Below, piece by piece: positions 22,801 to 35,822 of a stretch of 64,000 nucleotides of DNA. Each line of letters opens with the position of its first letter. Within the stretch, counting starts at the first letter, position 1. This DNA is from Rhynochetos jubatus (taxonomy: Eukaryota > Chordata > Aves > Eurypygiformes > Rhynochetidae). The notes below the pieces were generated by a model. It did no database searches. It was not told the origin of the DNA and saw only the letters and a list, made by a program, of their open reading frames with translations. Location of the stretch: positions 3,948,589 through 4,012,588 of the forward strand of contig CM050652.1 in assembly GCA_027574665.1 (NCBI GenBank), given 5' to 3'. The position numbers were made by a program, and so were the translations under genes.

Positions 22801-25800
22801 AGCTTGTTTCTCTAGTTTCACTTTGTTAGAGCAACAAAGCCCTGAATCTCCCTTTGATAAAAATTACAGTCTGGAATTGTTGAATAGTTGCTTTATTGTA
22901 ATGCCTGTGTTTAAACACACTCATTCACCTTCCCCTCGTTATCTGTGCCTGCCAGTGTAGTTTTTCACACGTTTGCTGGTACTCGCTGTGTTACTTTCAT
23001 CCTTCCAGCAAAACCTGCTGTTTAATTTTAATGCCGACTGTAGTTCCTGCCCATCCATTTGTAGTCTCTGAGTTCAGTTGATTTTATTACTGGTTTTCAT
23101 GGGGATCAGTTTCTTGCTTTGTAGCAAAAACTTGGTGTTCTGCGAGAGGCCCTTAGTCTTGGAACCAGCTTGGGTCCTTGTTTTTCCAGACTCGGTCAGT
23201 CGGCTGTGCCAACTCTGGACAAGACTGGGAATTCTGCACATCACTGGCTTTAGCCCTCTGGATAATTTAATTCTTCATAATTTGAGTTGAATTACAAGTT
23301 TGTCAGGGCAGCCTTTTTTTCTGAAGTGTTGCTGCTAGGACTCTAGAGGTTGCTCTGCGTTTTGCGGAACTTTCTGGAAGTCTGGAATAGGACCTGACTC
23401 AGCAAAGTACTTCAAGTTCTTTTTTTGCTGCGTACGTTTTAGTGTTTGAAGCTTCTCAGTCTGTCTTTTAAAAAAGTCGTAAAGGCCTACTAATCTCTCA
23501 TCCTAAAATAGCCTAGAATACTTGAAAAAGTGATTGAAGTGTAAGGAGAAGCGCTGCATAATACTGCTTGTTGCGTCATGAAAGGTCTGCACTGTTTTGG
23601 TAAGTGATCCTGTTCAATTTTGGATAGTTCTGAGCACAGAAGGTAAAGACTAAACACCCTATTTTATCCAGAGGAAAAAAGCTACAATCCTCTTTAATTT
23701 AAGGAGGAGGAGGATGAGACTGCCATGTTTAATTACAGAATGCTCAATATGGGAGTTGGTTTTAATTTCTTTTCCAGAAGCTGGATGCAACGGTGTGTCC
23801 TGCAGAGGTGTGCTGGGCTAACAGAATGAGGCAAACTGCTTTCTGAATTAATAAATGCTGAAGCAGGGGTTTTGTTCATACTAGAGGGGTACTGTCAGAG
23901 TATTTACACAGAGTAATTAGTGTCACAGAATATTTGCAGTGTTCTCAAAAGGCAGTGCTGTGTTGGTAGTGCAGTAAGGTTTTGACTATTCGGACCCTTT
24001 AAATTAGAAAAGTCCTTGCTACGTTATACTGAATTATATAAATCTATTTGATTAGGTTTTTGTTTTACAATGTGGAAATTGTTAACCTTTGACTGAAAGT
24101 GAGTCTTTTGGAAGTCATTCAAGGCATCACATTAAGATAATGATTCAGATGTTGAGAGTTACCAAAACAGATCAATAGGGAAATCTTGTTTTATGAGTGA
24201 AATCAAATTAAATAATGTTTCATAAACTCAGCTGTGAGACTTGCAGATTGGCAGCTGGTACAGACTTGGAAGAACGATTGGGGCAGAAGATTGAGGAAGG
24301 CAGGAGGTTAAAGCAGGCAACCATCTGATGGGCAGACACTTCAGAAGGAAGCAGTACAGATGGCAGTGCGACTGTGAGCATTAGTATTTGTAGCGTGGCA
24401 CATTAGGATACTCGGTGCATTTACCACTAGGAGTGTAGTCATACGTGAAATCCTAATTTTTGAAGCGTTTAGACTCCATTACAACAGATTTGCTAGACTT
24501 GCATTTTGCAGGCTATGAGGTGTTACAAAGAGCAAATCAAGGATGAAGCAGCCGCCTTCCTACAGCTTCAGAACCACATAATAAAAACTGGAGGAAAGGA
24601 TTCCTGACTGAAACGAGGCATGGGCTGAGGATGTTTAGACGTGCTGAAATAGGGGGTTGTTGCATATCAGCTTTTCTCAGCTGGCTGCCAAAACTGAAAT
24701 GCTTCTCTAAAGTAGTTGCAGGTTTATTTCCAGAATACACCCAGGATGTATTCATTCATTCTTCTCTGATCAGAAGATCCAAAAAGGAAAAGTTGCAGGC
24801 TTTGTCTCCACAAGTCTGAAGATTTTTATGCTGTCATGTCAGTAATCAGTTAGATTTGGTACTTGTTTGCCTTGGTGTAGAAGTGCAGAACTGTCAGCGC
24901 TGACGGCAAACACTGGTTTTGCAATAGTGTATTACCATATTTAGCGTCGTTTACGTGGTAAAGGTGAACAGAACTGGATCATGGTCTTGTAGCGTGGTGG
25001 AGGATTTGATGTAGCTTCTGTCTTATTGCTATTTTCTGCTGGTGTAACTGTAGAAGTAAGAAACCAGTTCTGCACAATTCTAACAATCTCTAAGAAATAA
25101 TCATCATTTCAGAGAATCTAAGGATAAAGCAGAAATCCTACAATTTATTTCGTAACATAATGAATAATGAGAGGGTTTTTTAGCAGTTCTCCAGAAATAC
25201 ATCTGTCTTTGTACTGCAGTACTTGGTAGTTGATCACTTCTTTCCTTGTACTTTACATTACAGCTTTTCATTGGCCTCCACCCCACCCCCCTTTAGCCGC
25301 CTTAACTAAAAAAGGTTTTCATTGCTGAATGGATTTTCTGATTTTTAAGTGCCACAAGTGGTAGCAGTATTGGGGTAATGGATGAGTTTGGGAATGACAG
25401 ATACCTTCGTTGTGCCATTTTCAATGTTGGAACATGATCTGCTTTGACCAAAAGGGTTTGTGACAACAAGAAAGCGATATCAATGCTCAGCAGTCTGTCA
25501 TGTCCACGCAGTCATGTAAATAGTTCTGAGGGCCAGAGCAGTGTTCTGCCCTAAGACACCAGCTGTACCTGAATGAGTCTGGTGGTCTGGATAGAGAACC
25601 AGGGTACAGGAGTTGTGTAGAGCGCCTTGGGTCGCAGATGTGTGTTCTACATGGTTTATAAATGTCTTACGGGAAAGGTTAGGTGCTGTAGTCCAGTGGA
25701 GTTGGTTGATTGAAGGTGGTTGAGCCAACATAAGATTAAAGAAGGCTCTCCTATCTGTGCATGTGACCTGTCTTAGCAGCTTTTAACCAAACGGTGAGTG

Positions 25801-26668
25801 GAAAAGTACACAAGTGTGACTGTAGATATCTGGCAGTCGGTATCTCCAGAAGCCATTTCTAGGGTCTTCATTTGTTGCTGTTCATTTGCATTAGCTGGTA
25901 TCAGTTTCTTGAATTTAATGACAGTCTTGACACATTCCTCAATGTTAAATTGAAACAGAGTGTGACAGAAAAGGAGAGTAAAGGAAAGACCAGAGTATTC
26001 ATCCCTCTGTGTATACAATACAATGCTTGGGTAGAACTAAACAGGTTAAATGCATGTGTAGAAAAGAGGCTGGAGTCTTTTAGTGCATGAAGGTTGGTCA
26101 ACTGTGGGTTTTCCAACAGAAACAGTGCAAATTGATGTACAGGGAGTTTTCAAATGCCATTTATTATCAGTTGTCTCAGAGCTGTTGGCTGCTCAGGGTG
26201 AAGCTTGCACAGTTTGCTTCTAGCCGCAGTACTGATAAGTTTTAATGGAATTATGTCTCCATAGTTCAAAAGATGTTTTGAAATTTCTTGGAAGAGGAAG
26301 GTGACTGACATAAATGCACCAGAGCAGGAAAGGAAGGATGTTATACCTGGTATTGTTCAGGGTATTTTTTTCTGCAGAATACGTGAGAAGCAGTTGAATC
26401 GCCAAGAGGAGTGACAAGCTAGGAAGTTTTGAAGGGTGCAGTGATCAGACTTGATAGTGCATACTTAAGAAGTCAAACCCCTTGTTGGTACCAGATCAAA
26501 GTCAGTGAAGTGTGTGTTAAAATGACAAAGGATCTTTTCTGTATATTCGTGTCTTAAATATTCAGTAATAAATAACTTTCATATTGTTTGGTTAAGGAAA
26601 CTTTGGAGTTGATTTTACCTTTTGGGTTATTTTTGAGTAGGAAGCACTGTTTTGTTTTTTGGGGTGTT
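19891..26668. other. Intron-like sequence, nothing identified
   Basis: Across 6.8 kb I see no transposon I can name and no supported exon or RNA gene. A 9-bp perfect hairpin (20475-20495) is listed separately. All open frames are short. Confidence 0.45.
20475..20495. repeat. 9-bp perfect hairpin
   Basis: ACAAGTACT is separated by TTC from its reverse complement AGTACTTGT. Further GTAC/TAGTAC copies lie just upstream (20461-20474), making a small AGTAC-rich patch. No function is implied. Confidence 0.55.
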
Positions 26669-26800
26669 CATAGAATCACAGAATGGTTTGGGTTGGAAGG
26701 GACCTTAAAGACCATCTAGTTCCAACCCCCTGCCATGGGCAGGGACACCCTCCACTAGACCAGGTTGCTCCAAGCCTCACCCAGCCTGGCCTTGAACATA
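26669..26800 (-). mobile_element. CR1 LINE 3' tail fragment
   Basis: It opens with the reversed CR1 tail 'catagaatcacagaatggtttgggttggaagg' and continues through 'ctgccatgggcagggacac' to 'ccttgaacat'. At about 130 bp it is a severely 5'-truncated copy in minus orientation. Confidence 0.93.
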
Positions 26801-27725
26801 CCTTTTTGGTGGTGGGGTGTGTGTATGTGGGGTTTTGTTTGTTTGTTTTTTAAATAAATGCTGTATAAAATATTTTGAAAATGAATCACGAATAGAAAAA
26901 TATTTACAAGAGTAGTACTAGGTGTTTTTAATCTTGCACCTTGTGTTACATGGGTAACAGTATAGTCAAGTTTTTAGCCTTTTAATATTTTTTCTTAAAA
27001 TTAATCAATCTAGTAAAAAATTTTACTTCCTTGGATCTGGAATATAATTCCCTATCTGTGAAGAGGAGCCTTATGTCAGAATACTTTGGGCTGGCCTCCC
27101 CCCAGCTATACCGTGGTGTGAGAGGTCCCAGATAGCTTTGTTCTGAACCCTTGACATCCCATTACACTGGACAGTTTTGCTGGTTGTAGGTCACTGGGCT
27201 GCCATGGATGTAAAGATGAAAATGAGGCAAACTGCTGTATATTTTGCATATAAGAAAACGTACTTTCCTATCTGTATTTCATTACTTCTTTTGCCTAAGG
27301 TTCTTGCCTGTATGTTGTTGCCTGGTTAGGTATAAAAGACTCAGCACTTTCAGGAAATAAAATCGGATGTGGTGGTTCGTTTCTTTCATGGAGTGACGAA
27401 ATACTATCTTTTCAGCAGAGAGAGGTTGTGGTCAGACTAGGAGGGCAGAATGTCTTTGTCCTCGACGTCATTTCCTTGGCTGACCACCATGAGGTCAGCG
27501 TAACTTTAATATCCTGGGCTTCTGTATGTTGTTTTTGATACCAGAAGTAAAAAGCAAATTTTCCTTTTGCCAAGGCTTTCATATTTTGGATGGAAGCGCA
27601 TGTGTTAGTGCCTTGAAACTGCCTGGGAGAAGCCTACAGTTGCCAATGGGATCCATCCCTCCAGACTCCAGGAAGAGCAGTATCTGAGCAGGTCACTCTA
27701 GACTCTTTGTCAGTGGAACTTTAAG

Positions 27726-28060
27726 ATGTTTATGGGTCCTACAAGGAAGCTGAGGTGGGGGCTTTTTCCAGGGGGCTGTAGTGACAGGACAAGGGGTAAT
27801 GGGTTTAAATTGAAAGCAGGGAGATTTAGATTGGATATCAGGAAGGAATTCTTCCTGCAGAGGGTGGGGAGGCACTGGGACAGGTTGCCCAGAGAAGCTG
27901 TGGATGCCCCATCCCTGGAAGTGTCCAAGGCCAGGCTGGATGAGGCTTGGAGCAACCTGGTCTAGTGGAGGGTGTCCCTGCCCGTGGCAGGAGGTTGAAA
28001 CTGGATGGTCTTTCAGGTCCCTTCCAACCCAAACCAGTGTATACTTCTACGATGTGATTC
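27726..28060 (+). mobile_element. CR1 LINE 3' fragment
   Basis: The copy runs from 'gtcctacaaggaagctg' through 'gtagtgacaggacaagggg', 'gccccatccctgg' and 'ggtcccttccaaccc' to a decayed 'ctacgatgtgattc' tail. About 335 bp of the 3' end is present, in plus orientation. The C-terminal ORF2 frame (27726-27965) is still open in part. Confidence 0.93.
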
Positions 28061-28842
28061 CTTATTTTCTCAAGGAGAGACTGGATTTAGTGAAATGAGC
28101 CATACTAAAGACTGCACTATTTAAAGGAGATTTAGTTAACCTACAGTGGGTACCTAGACAGTTGATACAGATGTGGACACCTGCGTTTATAGAAGTCAAG
28201 CAAGGTAATTGAATGACACAGTATTGGGAATTACTGTGTGTTGTAAGAAATAGGGATTTATACAGGTGTACTGTGGTGTTTTGCTGTAGAAATCTGTAGA
28301 ATCCGGGGTCTTTTGTCTTGCAAAACTAAATGAATATATGCCAGTATAAGCAGGCAAAATGGAGAATTATTAATATTTCACTTTTCCTTTTTTCTGCTTG
28401 TATGTTGATCTAGAATCTTTCTTGGTTTGCATGAATTGAGCAGTTACAGAGGGAAGTATTGGGTTAGAATGAAATTATTCTCTACTCTTAAACTGCAAAT
28501 CATGTAATGCCACAATGGTCACTCATCCCAAAGTTGATGAGTTTCATTCTGTTCTTGTAATCAAACTCTGTAGTGCAGTTGATGCTGGTCTTGAAATACT
28601 CATATGGGTTGATTAAGGAGGTGGTGAATTACAGGACTGTCCTGATGTTCGCAAATGACTTCGCCATCTTCAAAAGTGTCACTTGCTGTTGAAATAATGG
28701 GGGAATGAAGTTACAGTTGAGTGGTGCTAGTGCCCATCTTACTGCACATCTAAAACTTCTTACAAAACCTGTAAGTGCCCTGCTGAAATGATAAGGTAAG
28801 ATCTTTCCCACTTAATACTTGCAACTAGACGTAAATGTTGGA

Positions 28843-29368
28843 ATAGAATAGAAAAGAATATTTCAGTTAGAAGGGACCTGCAAGGACCAACTGCCAGACC
28901 ACTTCAGGGCTGACCAAACGTTAGATCAGTTCAAGGACACTGTCCAAATGCCTCTCAAACACTGACAGGTTTGGGACATCTACCACCTCTCCAGGAAGCC
29001 TGTTCAGTGTTTGACCACCCTCTTGTTGGAGAAATGCTTCCTAATTTCCTGTCTAGACCTCTGGTGCAGCTTTGAAACATTTCCACTTATCACTGCCTAC
29101 CAGGTAGGTCAGCACCTCACTCTCAGTTTCCCCTCCTCAGGAAGCTGCGGAGAGTGATGAGGTTGCCCTTCAGAGTCTTGTTCTCTACACTAGCCAAACC
29201 TAGAGACCTTAGCTGCTCCTCATAGGATGTTCCTTCCAGCCCTTTCACCAGCTTAGTTGCTCTCTGGACACATTCAGGGACCTTCATGTCCTTAATTTGG
29301 GCCCAGAACCACACACACCTCAGGGTAAGGCCACACCTACAGCAGGATCATCACCTCTTGACCCCAGT
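28843..29368 (-). mobile_element. CR1 LINE 3' fragment, different subfamily
   Basis: This is a minus-orientation copy with a tail of type 'tagaagggacctgcaagg'. Read on the minus strand, the ORF2 C-terminus is recognisable at 29314-29123 (FWAQIKDMKVPECVQRATKL..., the CR1 'QFWSPQ...VQRRATRL' region). Sequence and length differ from the 26-kb copies, pointing to another CR1 subfamily. Homology fades near 29368. Confidence 0.85.
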
Positions 29369-32300
29369 CTCCCACAGCCTGGGGTGGGTGATCGAGAGGG
29401 GTTTATGCAGCTCTGCAGTGCATGGTGATTCCTTCTACCTTCTTGCAGCAGAAACGGTGTAGTTCTGCTGGGTTGGTGGTGGGACTTGTGCAAAGGGTCT
29501 GCTTTAGTTGGTCCCAAGAAGGAAGTGCCTCTTCCCTGGATGGTGTGTCTGGGACACGGGATGGTACTTCTTCTTGGCTGTTGGTGTTGGCTCGTGTCTT
29601 CTGCACGAGTAAATGTCTCTGCTGGATAGCTTAATTACCGTGGATTATTTTAGCTATATGGATGACATGGGTGAGCAGAAGGAGACAGAATGGGGTTGTC
29701 ATGACTACGATGACTTTTTTTAATTTTTGTACTTTGATTTAAAAATATTTTTATCCCTGAAAACGTAGAGATCAAAAATGCACTTTGCTGATTGTAAATT
29801 ACCGGTCATACTTCAGACTCTCCCAGTTCTAACAGACAGTTTTGAAGACATTTTTTCTGTAAATCACACAGGGTGGAAAGAAAGTATTCTCTTGGCAACT
29901 TAGATAAAGGAAAACTGGGTTAGTTTAATACGTAGTAGTTATTCCAGTGCTTGCACATGGGTGTGATCAGTTTAAAATCAGGCAGTTTTGCATAGAATTT
30001 CCTTAGAATTTTTTTCAAATGCTGATGGATTTTCCTAGGAAATTTTTGTGAGCTTGCAGCTACAGCTATTAACTTCATTGTTGTATTTAAATCAATGTAA
30101 TTCCGTATTTTTCCATGAGTAGTTCTTGCAATACTCGTGCCTTAGTTGTGGTCAGAAGTTTCTCTTGTGGAACTGATTCAGGCCTGTGATTATTGTCTAG
30201 CAAAGAAGACTCAAGTAATTTAAGGTATTTTCAGTCATTTGAGGGGGCAAATTAACTTCTTCATGACTAATCGAATCGGCATATTATTCTAATGCATAAG
30301 AGTGGGTGTCTTTTGTTTTCTGGGTATATTCATTCTTGACCTTTGCATTACTTGGACCATAAACACGGTAGGACGGGAACGGATGTGGTTCAGAATTCCT
30401 GTACAATCAGTATGTCAGCACTGATCAATCAGGAATTCTTCTGCAGTGACCAACTCAGGCCTGGCTTTTAAAACAGAAGAGGAAATTTCTATTTTGTTAA
30501 ATACATTTACAGAATTTTCTTAATTAATCCCTAAATATATATACTTGTGATGAGTACCTACGTGGTTCCCTACTGGATTTAAGTTGATTTATGCCACTGA
30601 CCTCTTCTGTATCCTTCCTTGGCAGCAACAGCAGTGTCGGCAGCACTGTGCTTTGATTCCCAAGCTAGTTTTAGCTTGTGTTGATGATATAACCAAATCA
30701 GCCCAAGCTGAAAATGGTTTAATTTGTCCTGTTTCTCAGCCTAACAAATCAGCCCTTGCTGAATTGGCTATTACATGAGTAGACTGCCTCTTGGCCCCTA
30801 GCTAGCTCAAGCTCCTTCTTCAACTCTCTGGCAGTCAGCGTTGGAAGTAAACAGTAGAAAAATTGTTCCTCCTTCGTTCTTTGGTTGCTGATGTCTCTTA
30901 CTATTTTCTGTACATTTATTGGAGGCTAATCATTTCGGGTATCCATTTTCTGTAAGAGGGAAATGCCTTGGATTATTAGAAACAATGCTGAAAGAATTTT
31001 TCTTTGTGAAACCTAATTATGATTATTGAAACAGTGGTTTAAGGAGGCCTGCTTAGCATGGGGTTTTGGTGCTGTACTGGTTTACCTCCAGTGTAAGCTA
31101 CACGCAGCTCATTCAGCCGAGAAGCTTGTGTCTGACGTCCCACAACCGAACCACTTGAAAGACCAAACCTACAGCAGAGGATATGAATTTGTACAAAGGG
31201 TAATAGGACTTTAAAGACTCGTGGTAGTTGTACTGTAAATGAAAACAGTGGCACACTATGTGCTTACAGTTGGTTTTCAAGGTAGATAAAGCCAAGCAGA
31301 ATTAGGTCTGGCAGGTGATGACGTCGTATCTCCCAGCACTTCGTATGCATCCTGTGTATTGATGACTGTTCTCCCCACTACCTGACCACACTTCTCCAAT
31401 CCATAGTCTGTCTCTGCATATTGGATTTAGAAGTGGTGTTGATTAATTCCACTTTGCTAAAAGGCACCGATTGCACAGAAAGCGGGAGAGACTTTTAAAG
31501 AACCCTGGTTCCCTGCTCTGTACCTGCTTGCTCCATTTCTACTTCTCTGACAGATATTGCTACTTAAGTTAACTATCCTGTGGTTAAATGAGTGTAATCT
31601 TTATTTTAAAAGTGAAAGTAGAATTTTGGCAGAAGCTGGCAGCGCTAGAAAAATGCTCCTACTTGCCCTGAGTGGATTGTTTTTTTCCAGGGGGTGTGTG
31701 TATCTGACAAAGGCTGAAAAAGAGAGAATAAGTATGTGTGGGCATTGGCAGCAGGCCACACTCTTAAGGCCTTGCACTGTATCATCTCTTCCTCTTCTTT
31801 CATTGCCTTGTAAAATGTATAGGCTTAGATACATGAAATAATTCATTTATTTCAAAATTGTGTTAAATGAGCCTATTTTAGTCACTCAGCAGTTATGAAA
31901 CGCTGCCAAGTGCTATGCGTCTTGTAAATTTATAGAAGGTTTTTTGCAAAGGATGAAATACTGCACAGTTACCGAGGCAGAGAGAAGGCAACTTCCTTCA
32001 CCCATAACATACTGAAGCATGAGGAAAGATGCTGAAAGCCAAGATTTCTAATTTGACCCTCCTACTTAGTGCTTCTGAACGTGAAGTTTCCTACTCTCTG
32101 AGGCTGTCTGCCTGTGGCAGGCAAAATTATCATTCACTGCGTTCCCAGCTGAGAGTTTTGACAAGGTCGGTAACCAGTTCTAGCACAGCGTGGCTCCTTC
32201 TCCCTCGCCGCCAGCTTGGTAGCAGGAACAAGTGAGACTTCTGCAGCTTCCCTTCTAACGAGGTATGAATTCCAGATCAAATGTTAGAACTTCTTGTTTC

Positions 32301-33564
32301 TACATGAGGAAATCAAATTCAACCCCTGGACATGTTCCAAGCAGGGATATCATGAAATTTGACTCTGCTTCCAACTGTTAAAGCGTGCTGATCTGACACA
32401 ACCGGGGAGAGAACTAAAATATATACATTTCCAAGATACAGGGCAGAAGGAACTGTTAGATGATTTAGGCTGACATTTAGGGTATTGCATGTCATTACGT
32501 GTAACTGTTACTCCTTGTTTTGAGCTCAGTTGTTCATGTTGGACTGAAAAATTAACAGGCATTTGTTAAATCCTTTTTTGGAAAGGCATGCTGTCTTACT
32601 TTGAAGTTACTTAGAAATGAAGATTTCAACATCTCTCTTAATTTGTTCTGTGGGTTAAACATTCTGTACTTTCTTCATTTTGGTTGTTTTACTGCATTTC
32701 TAACTCGAGTGTGGCTAGCTTCTAGTTATCTGTAGTTTCAGGGGAATTTTAAGCTGGCATAAACTGGCAGAGCTGCTGAAAGAAGCAGTCAGTTTCCCCC
32801 AGTTGCTTCTTGCTGCTTTGATGCCAGCTGGTGTGGTGGGAGCGCTGGCCCTTGGTCCTGGCCTGATCTCTGCAGCTGTACAGTGAACCTGCTGCAGAAC
32901 CAGCGACAGCAGAAAAATCAGATTTGTCCAGGGTCAGTACCAAGATCTGGTTCATGTAACAGCACCCTCCCTGCGGCTGTGCTAAGTGAGGAGGTGGAAC
33001 AGCGATGGGAATGAACAGTCAGTGATGAGAAACGGGTTAAAGTGGCCGTTCCAACAGTGGATGGTGAAAATGTGGAGTTACTTTCAGCTCTTGGTTCTTG
33101 GCCATTTTCTGTTAGAAAAAAAATCATGTTTTAATGGTGACTCGTGTTGCTCTGCAGCCAGCAATGTGTCTCTGCATCCCTGGGTTGGTCCTCATGGTGT
33201 TCATGACTTCACAACCAAGGTTATTACAACACTGGAATAAAAAATGGCAGTTGTTTTACACCGCAGAAGCTGTTTGGAAGCAAGTACTGTCAAGTTTAAT
33301 AACATTTTTGTTGAAAAACTTCTAGTATCTGTGTTGTAGTAGTTGGCAACTAATACTCAAGGGGAAAAAGGCTTTGGACTGTTTTACTAGGGGGCTTATG
33401 TGAAACAAATTAGTATGTTAGTAGGTTGAAAGTGGAAATTCCCAGTGTGTGAGGACTGCTAAGTAAACTTTTTTTTTAAATAAACTCAGTCTTAAAGATA
33501 CAAATTGATACTTATTAGGTAATGAGATGTCTTAAGACCTGATGGTTGAACAGTATCTAAATTT
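29369..33564. other. Intron-like sequence, nothing identified
   Basis: No recognisable transposon, RNA gene or supported exon was seen over about 4.2 kb. Short open frames on both strands match nothing I know. Confidence 0.45.
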
Positions 33565-33838
33565 CAGTATCTGAAGGGGCCTACAAGGGAGCTGGAGGGG
33601 GACTTTTACAAGGGCTTGTAGTGACAGGACAAGGGATAATGAGTTTAAATTGGAAGTGGGAAGGTTTAGATTAGTTATCAGGAAGAATTTTTTCCCAGAG
33701 AGGGTGGGGAGGCACTGGGACAGGTTGCCCAGAGAAGCTGTGGATGCCCCATCCCTGGAGGTGTCCAAGGCCAGGCTGGATGAGTTGCTTGAAGCAACCT
33801 GCTCTTGTGAAGGGTGTCCCTGCTGAGGGTTAGAACCA
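33565..33838 (+). mobile_element. CR1 LINE 3' fragment, tail-to-tail partner
   Basis: It runs from 'cagtatctgaaggggcc' through 'gtagtgacaggacaaggg' and 'gccccatccctgg' to 'gggtgtccctg', and stops within the tail ('ggttagaacca') where an opposite-strand CR1 tail begins. About ten bases of the usual 'cccatggcagg' are missing before the break. Confidence 0.9.
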
Positions 33839-33900
33839 TAGACTGCTTTGGGTTGGAAGGCACCTTAAAGACCATCCAGTTCCATCTAATACTAGACCAG
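33837..33900 (-). mobile_element. CR1 LINE tail, inverted partner
   Basis: 'catagactgctttgggttggaaggcacc' to 'actagaccag' is a minus-orientation CR1 tail joined directly to the 3' end of the plus-strand copy. The block between 'agttcca' and 'actagacc' is deleted. It may be a separate insertion into the older copy or a rearranged fold-back product. Confidence 0.85.
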
Positions 33901-34198
33901 GCAAACTTCATGGTAAATAGAATGGTTTTGTCTCTACTGAATGTTTCTTTTGTTGAGAGCATTTGGTAGGAAATCCCTGTGCTAGCTCTCATGTTTTGAA
34001 TACTCTATCATGCTTTTTAGTAAGAGGAGAGCATCATCAATCTTTACAAATCTGAGAGGGAGAGATGTACATTATGCTACTTGTCTGTGCTGCCTCTGCA
34101 GTCTGAGGAAGGGTGCAGTTTTCTGAGATACAGAAGGAAAGGGATGGAGCGCTGAAGAGCAGGATCCCAGGGACAAGTCAGGCCTGGTAATAAAAGAT

Positions 34199-35290
34199 CA
34201 TAGAATCATTTAGGTTGGAAAAGACCCTTTAGATCATCAAGTCCAACCTTTAACTTGATGCTGCCAAGTCCACCACTAAACCATATCCCTAAGTGCCACA
34301 TCCATACATTTTTTAAATACCTCCAGGGATGGTGTCTCAGCCAAGTCCCTAGGCCACCCCTTCCAGTGCCTGACAACCCCTGCAGTGAAGAAATTTTTCC
34401 TAATACCCAGTCTATGAGCTCATACTCAGCTGCTGTTGACCAACACCCACAGGTCCTTTTCTGTCGGGCAGCTTTCCAGCCCCTTCTCCCCAAGCCTGTA
34501 GCCTTGCAGGGGGCTGTTGTGGCCCAAAGGCAGGACCTGGCACTTGGCCTTGTTGAATCTCACAGAGTGGCCTCGGCCTATTGATCCAGCCTGTCCAGAT
34601 CCCTCTGAAGAGCCTTCCTACCCTCAGAAAAATCAATGCTCCCACTCAACTTGGTGTCATCCCCAAACTGACTGAGGGTACACTCAATCCCCTTGTATAT
34701 GTCACTGATAAAGATACTCAACAGAACTGGCCCCAGCACTGAGGCCTGGGGAATAAACACTGCCTGTGGCAGGCTGCCAGCTGGATTTAACTCCATTCAC
34801 CACAACTTTTTGGGCCCAGCCATCCAGCCAGTTTTTTACCCAGTGAAGAGTGCACCTGACCAAGCCATGAGCAGCCAGTTTCTACAGGATAATGCTGTGG
34901 GAAACAGGGTAAAAGGCTTTACTGAAGCCTAGGTAGACAACATGCACTGCTTCTTCCTCATCCACTAAGAGGGTCACCTTGTCGTAGAAGGCGATTGGGT
35001 TTGTCAAGCAGGACCTGCCTTTTATAAAGCCATGCTGATGGGCATGATCCCCTGGTTGTCCTGTGTGTGACACGTGATGGCACTCAAGATGTTCTGCTCC
35101 ATAGTCTTCCTGGCACCGAATGCAGACTGACAGGCCTGTAGTTCCCTGGATCCTGCTTCCGGTTCTTCTTGCAGATGGGTGTCACGTTGGCTAACCTCCA
35201 GTCCACTGGGACCTCCCTGGTTAGCTTGGACTGCTGATGGGTGATGGGAAGTGGCTTGGTGATTATGCAGTCTGGGCAAGGGAATGGCTC
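34199..35290 (-). mobile_element. Longer CR1 LINE with RT region
   Basis: This is a 1.1-kb minus-orientation copy, the longest CR1 in the window. It has a 3' tail 'catagaatcatttaggttggaaaagacc' of a different subfamily from most neighbours, then a 3' region, then much of the reverse-transcriptase domain. It is 5'-truncated at about 35290. Coding relics are listed separately. Confidence 0.92.
34578..35280 (-). pseudogene. Broken CR1 ORF2 reverse transcriptase
   Basis: In order along the minus strand there are: an early RT block (VPVDWRLANVTPICKK...PGNYRPVSL, about 35220-35110); the block around QHGFIKGRSCLTN and the motif-A block, where the usual catalytic 'YLDFSKAFD' reads YLGFSKAFY (about 34930); and the motif-C block [15 protein letters not shown]...FGDDTKLSG (about 34740-34650), where FADD has become FGDD. 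The frame is broken between these blocks. Loss of the motif-A aspartate and the frame breaks make it inactive. Family membership (CR1-clade LINE RT) is clear; the copy is a dead insertion. Confidence 0.9.
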
Positions 35291-35822
35291 CAAACCTATG
35301 CTATCACCACATGACACTGTAGTTTGTCCCTGTGCACACGTGTAGCCATGAACCAGAAAGTTGGTACACGTAGCAGTCTTCTGGGGCATCACATACTGAT
35401 GTTTTTTCTCTGTAGAAGGATAAACAATCTCTTACAGATACTGCTGGAAGTGAGTGATTTTTAGCACTGTCAAAATACTTTTTTGTGTGTTTGTGTTTAG
35501 GTTTAGCAGTCACTGTAGTGAAAGTTGTTATATAAAATTGTGCTATATTTTCTTTCCAAAAGATTCCAGTAGTATTTAGGCAACAGTGGTGAATGGATGA
35601 AGCATAAAGTCATTATTTCTTACTCTTCAGCATGCTGGTTCCATGTCTCTTCTGGCAGCACAGTGCAGTGCAAAACGTATGTTTACTTAAGACTAAAAAG
35701 TGTTCTCTCTTCCTTTGAGATGGGTTTGGGTTGAGGTAATCTGATTGTGTATTATTTCATCAGATGTTCATCCTCACAGACTGTAGCTGGTACAGGTCTC
35801 GTTACACATGGGAACTGATGAA

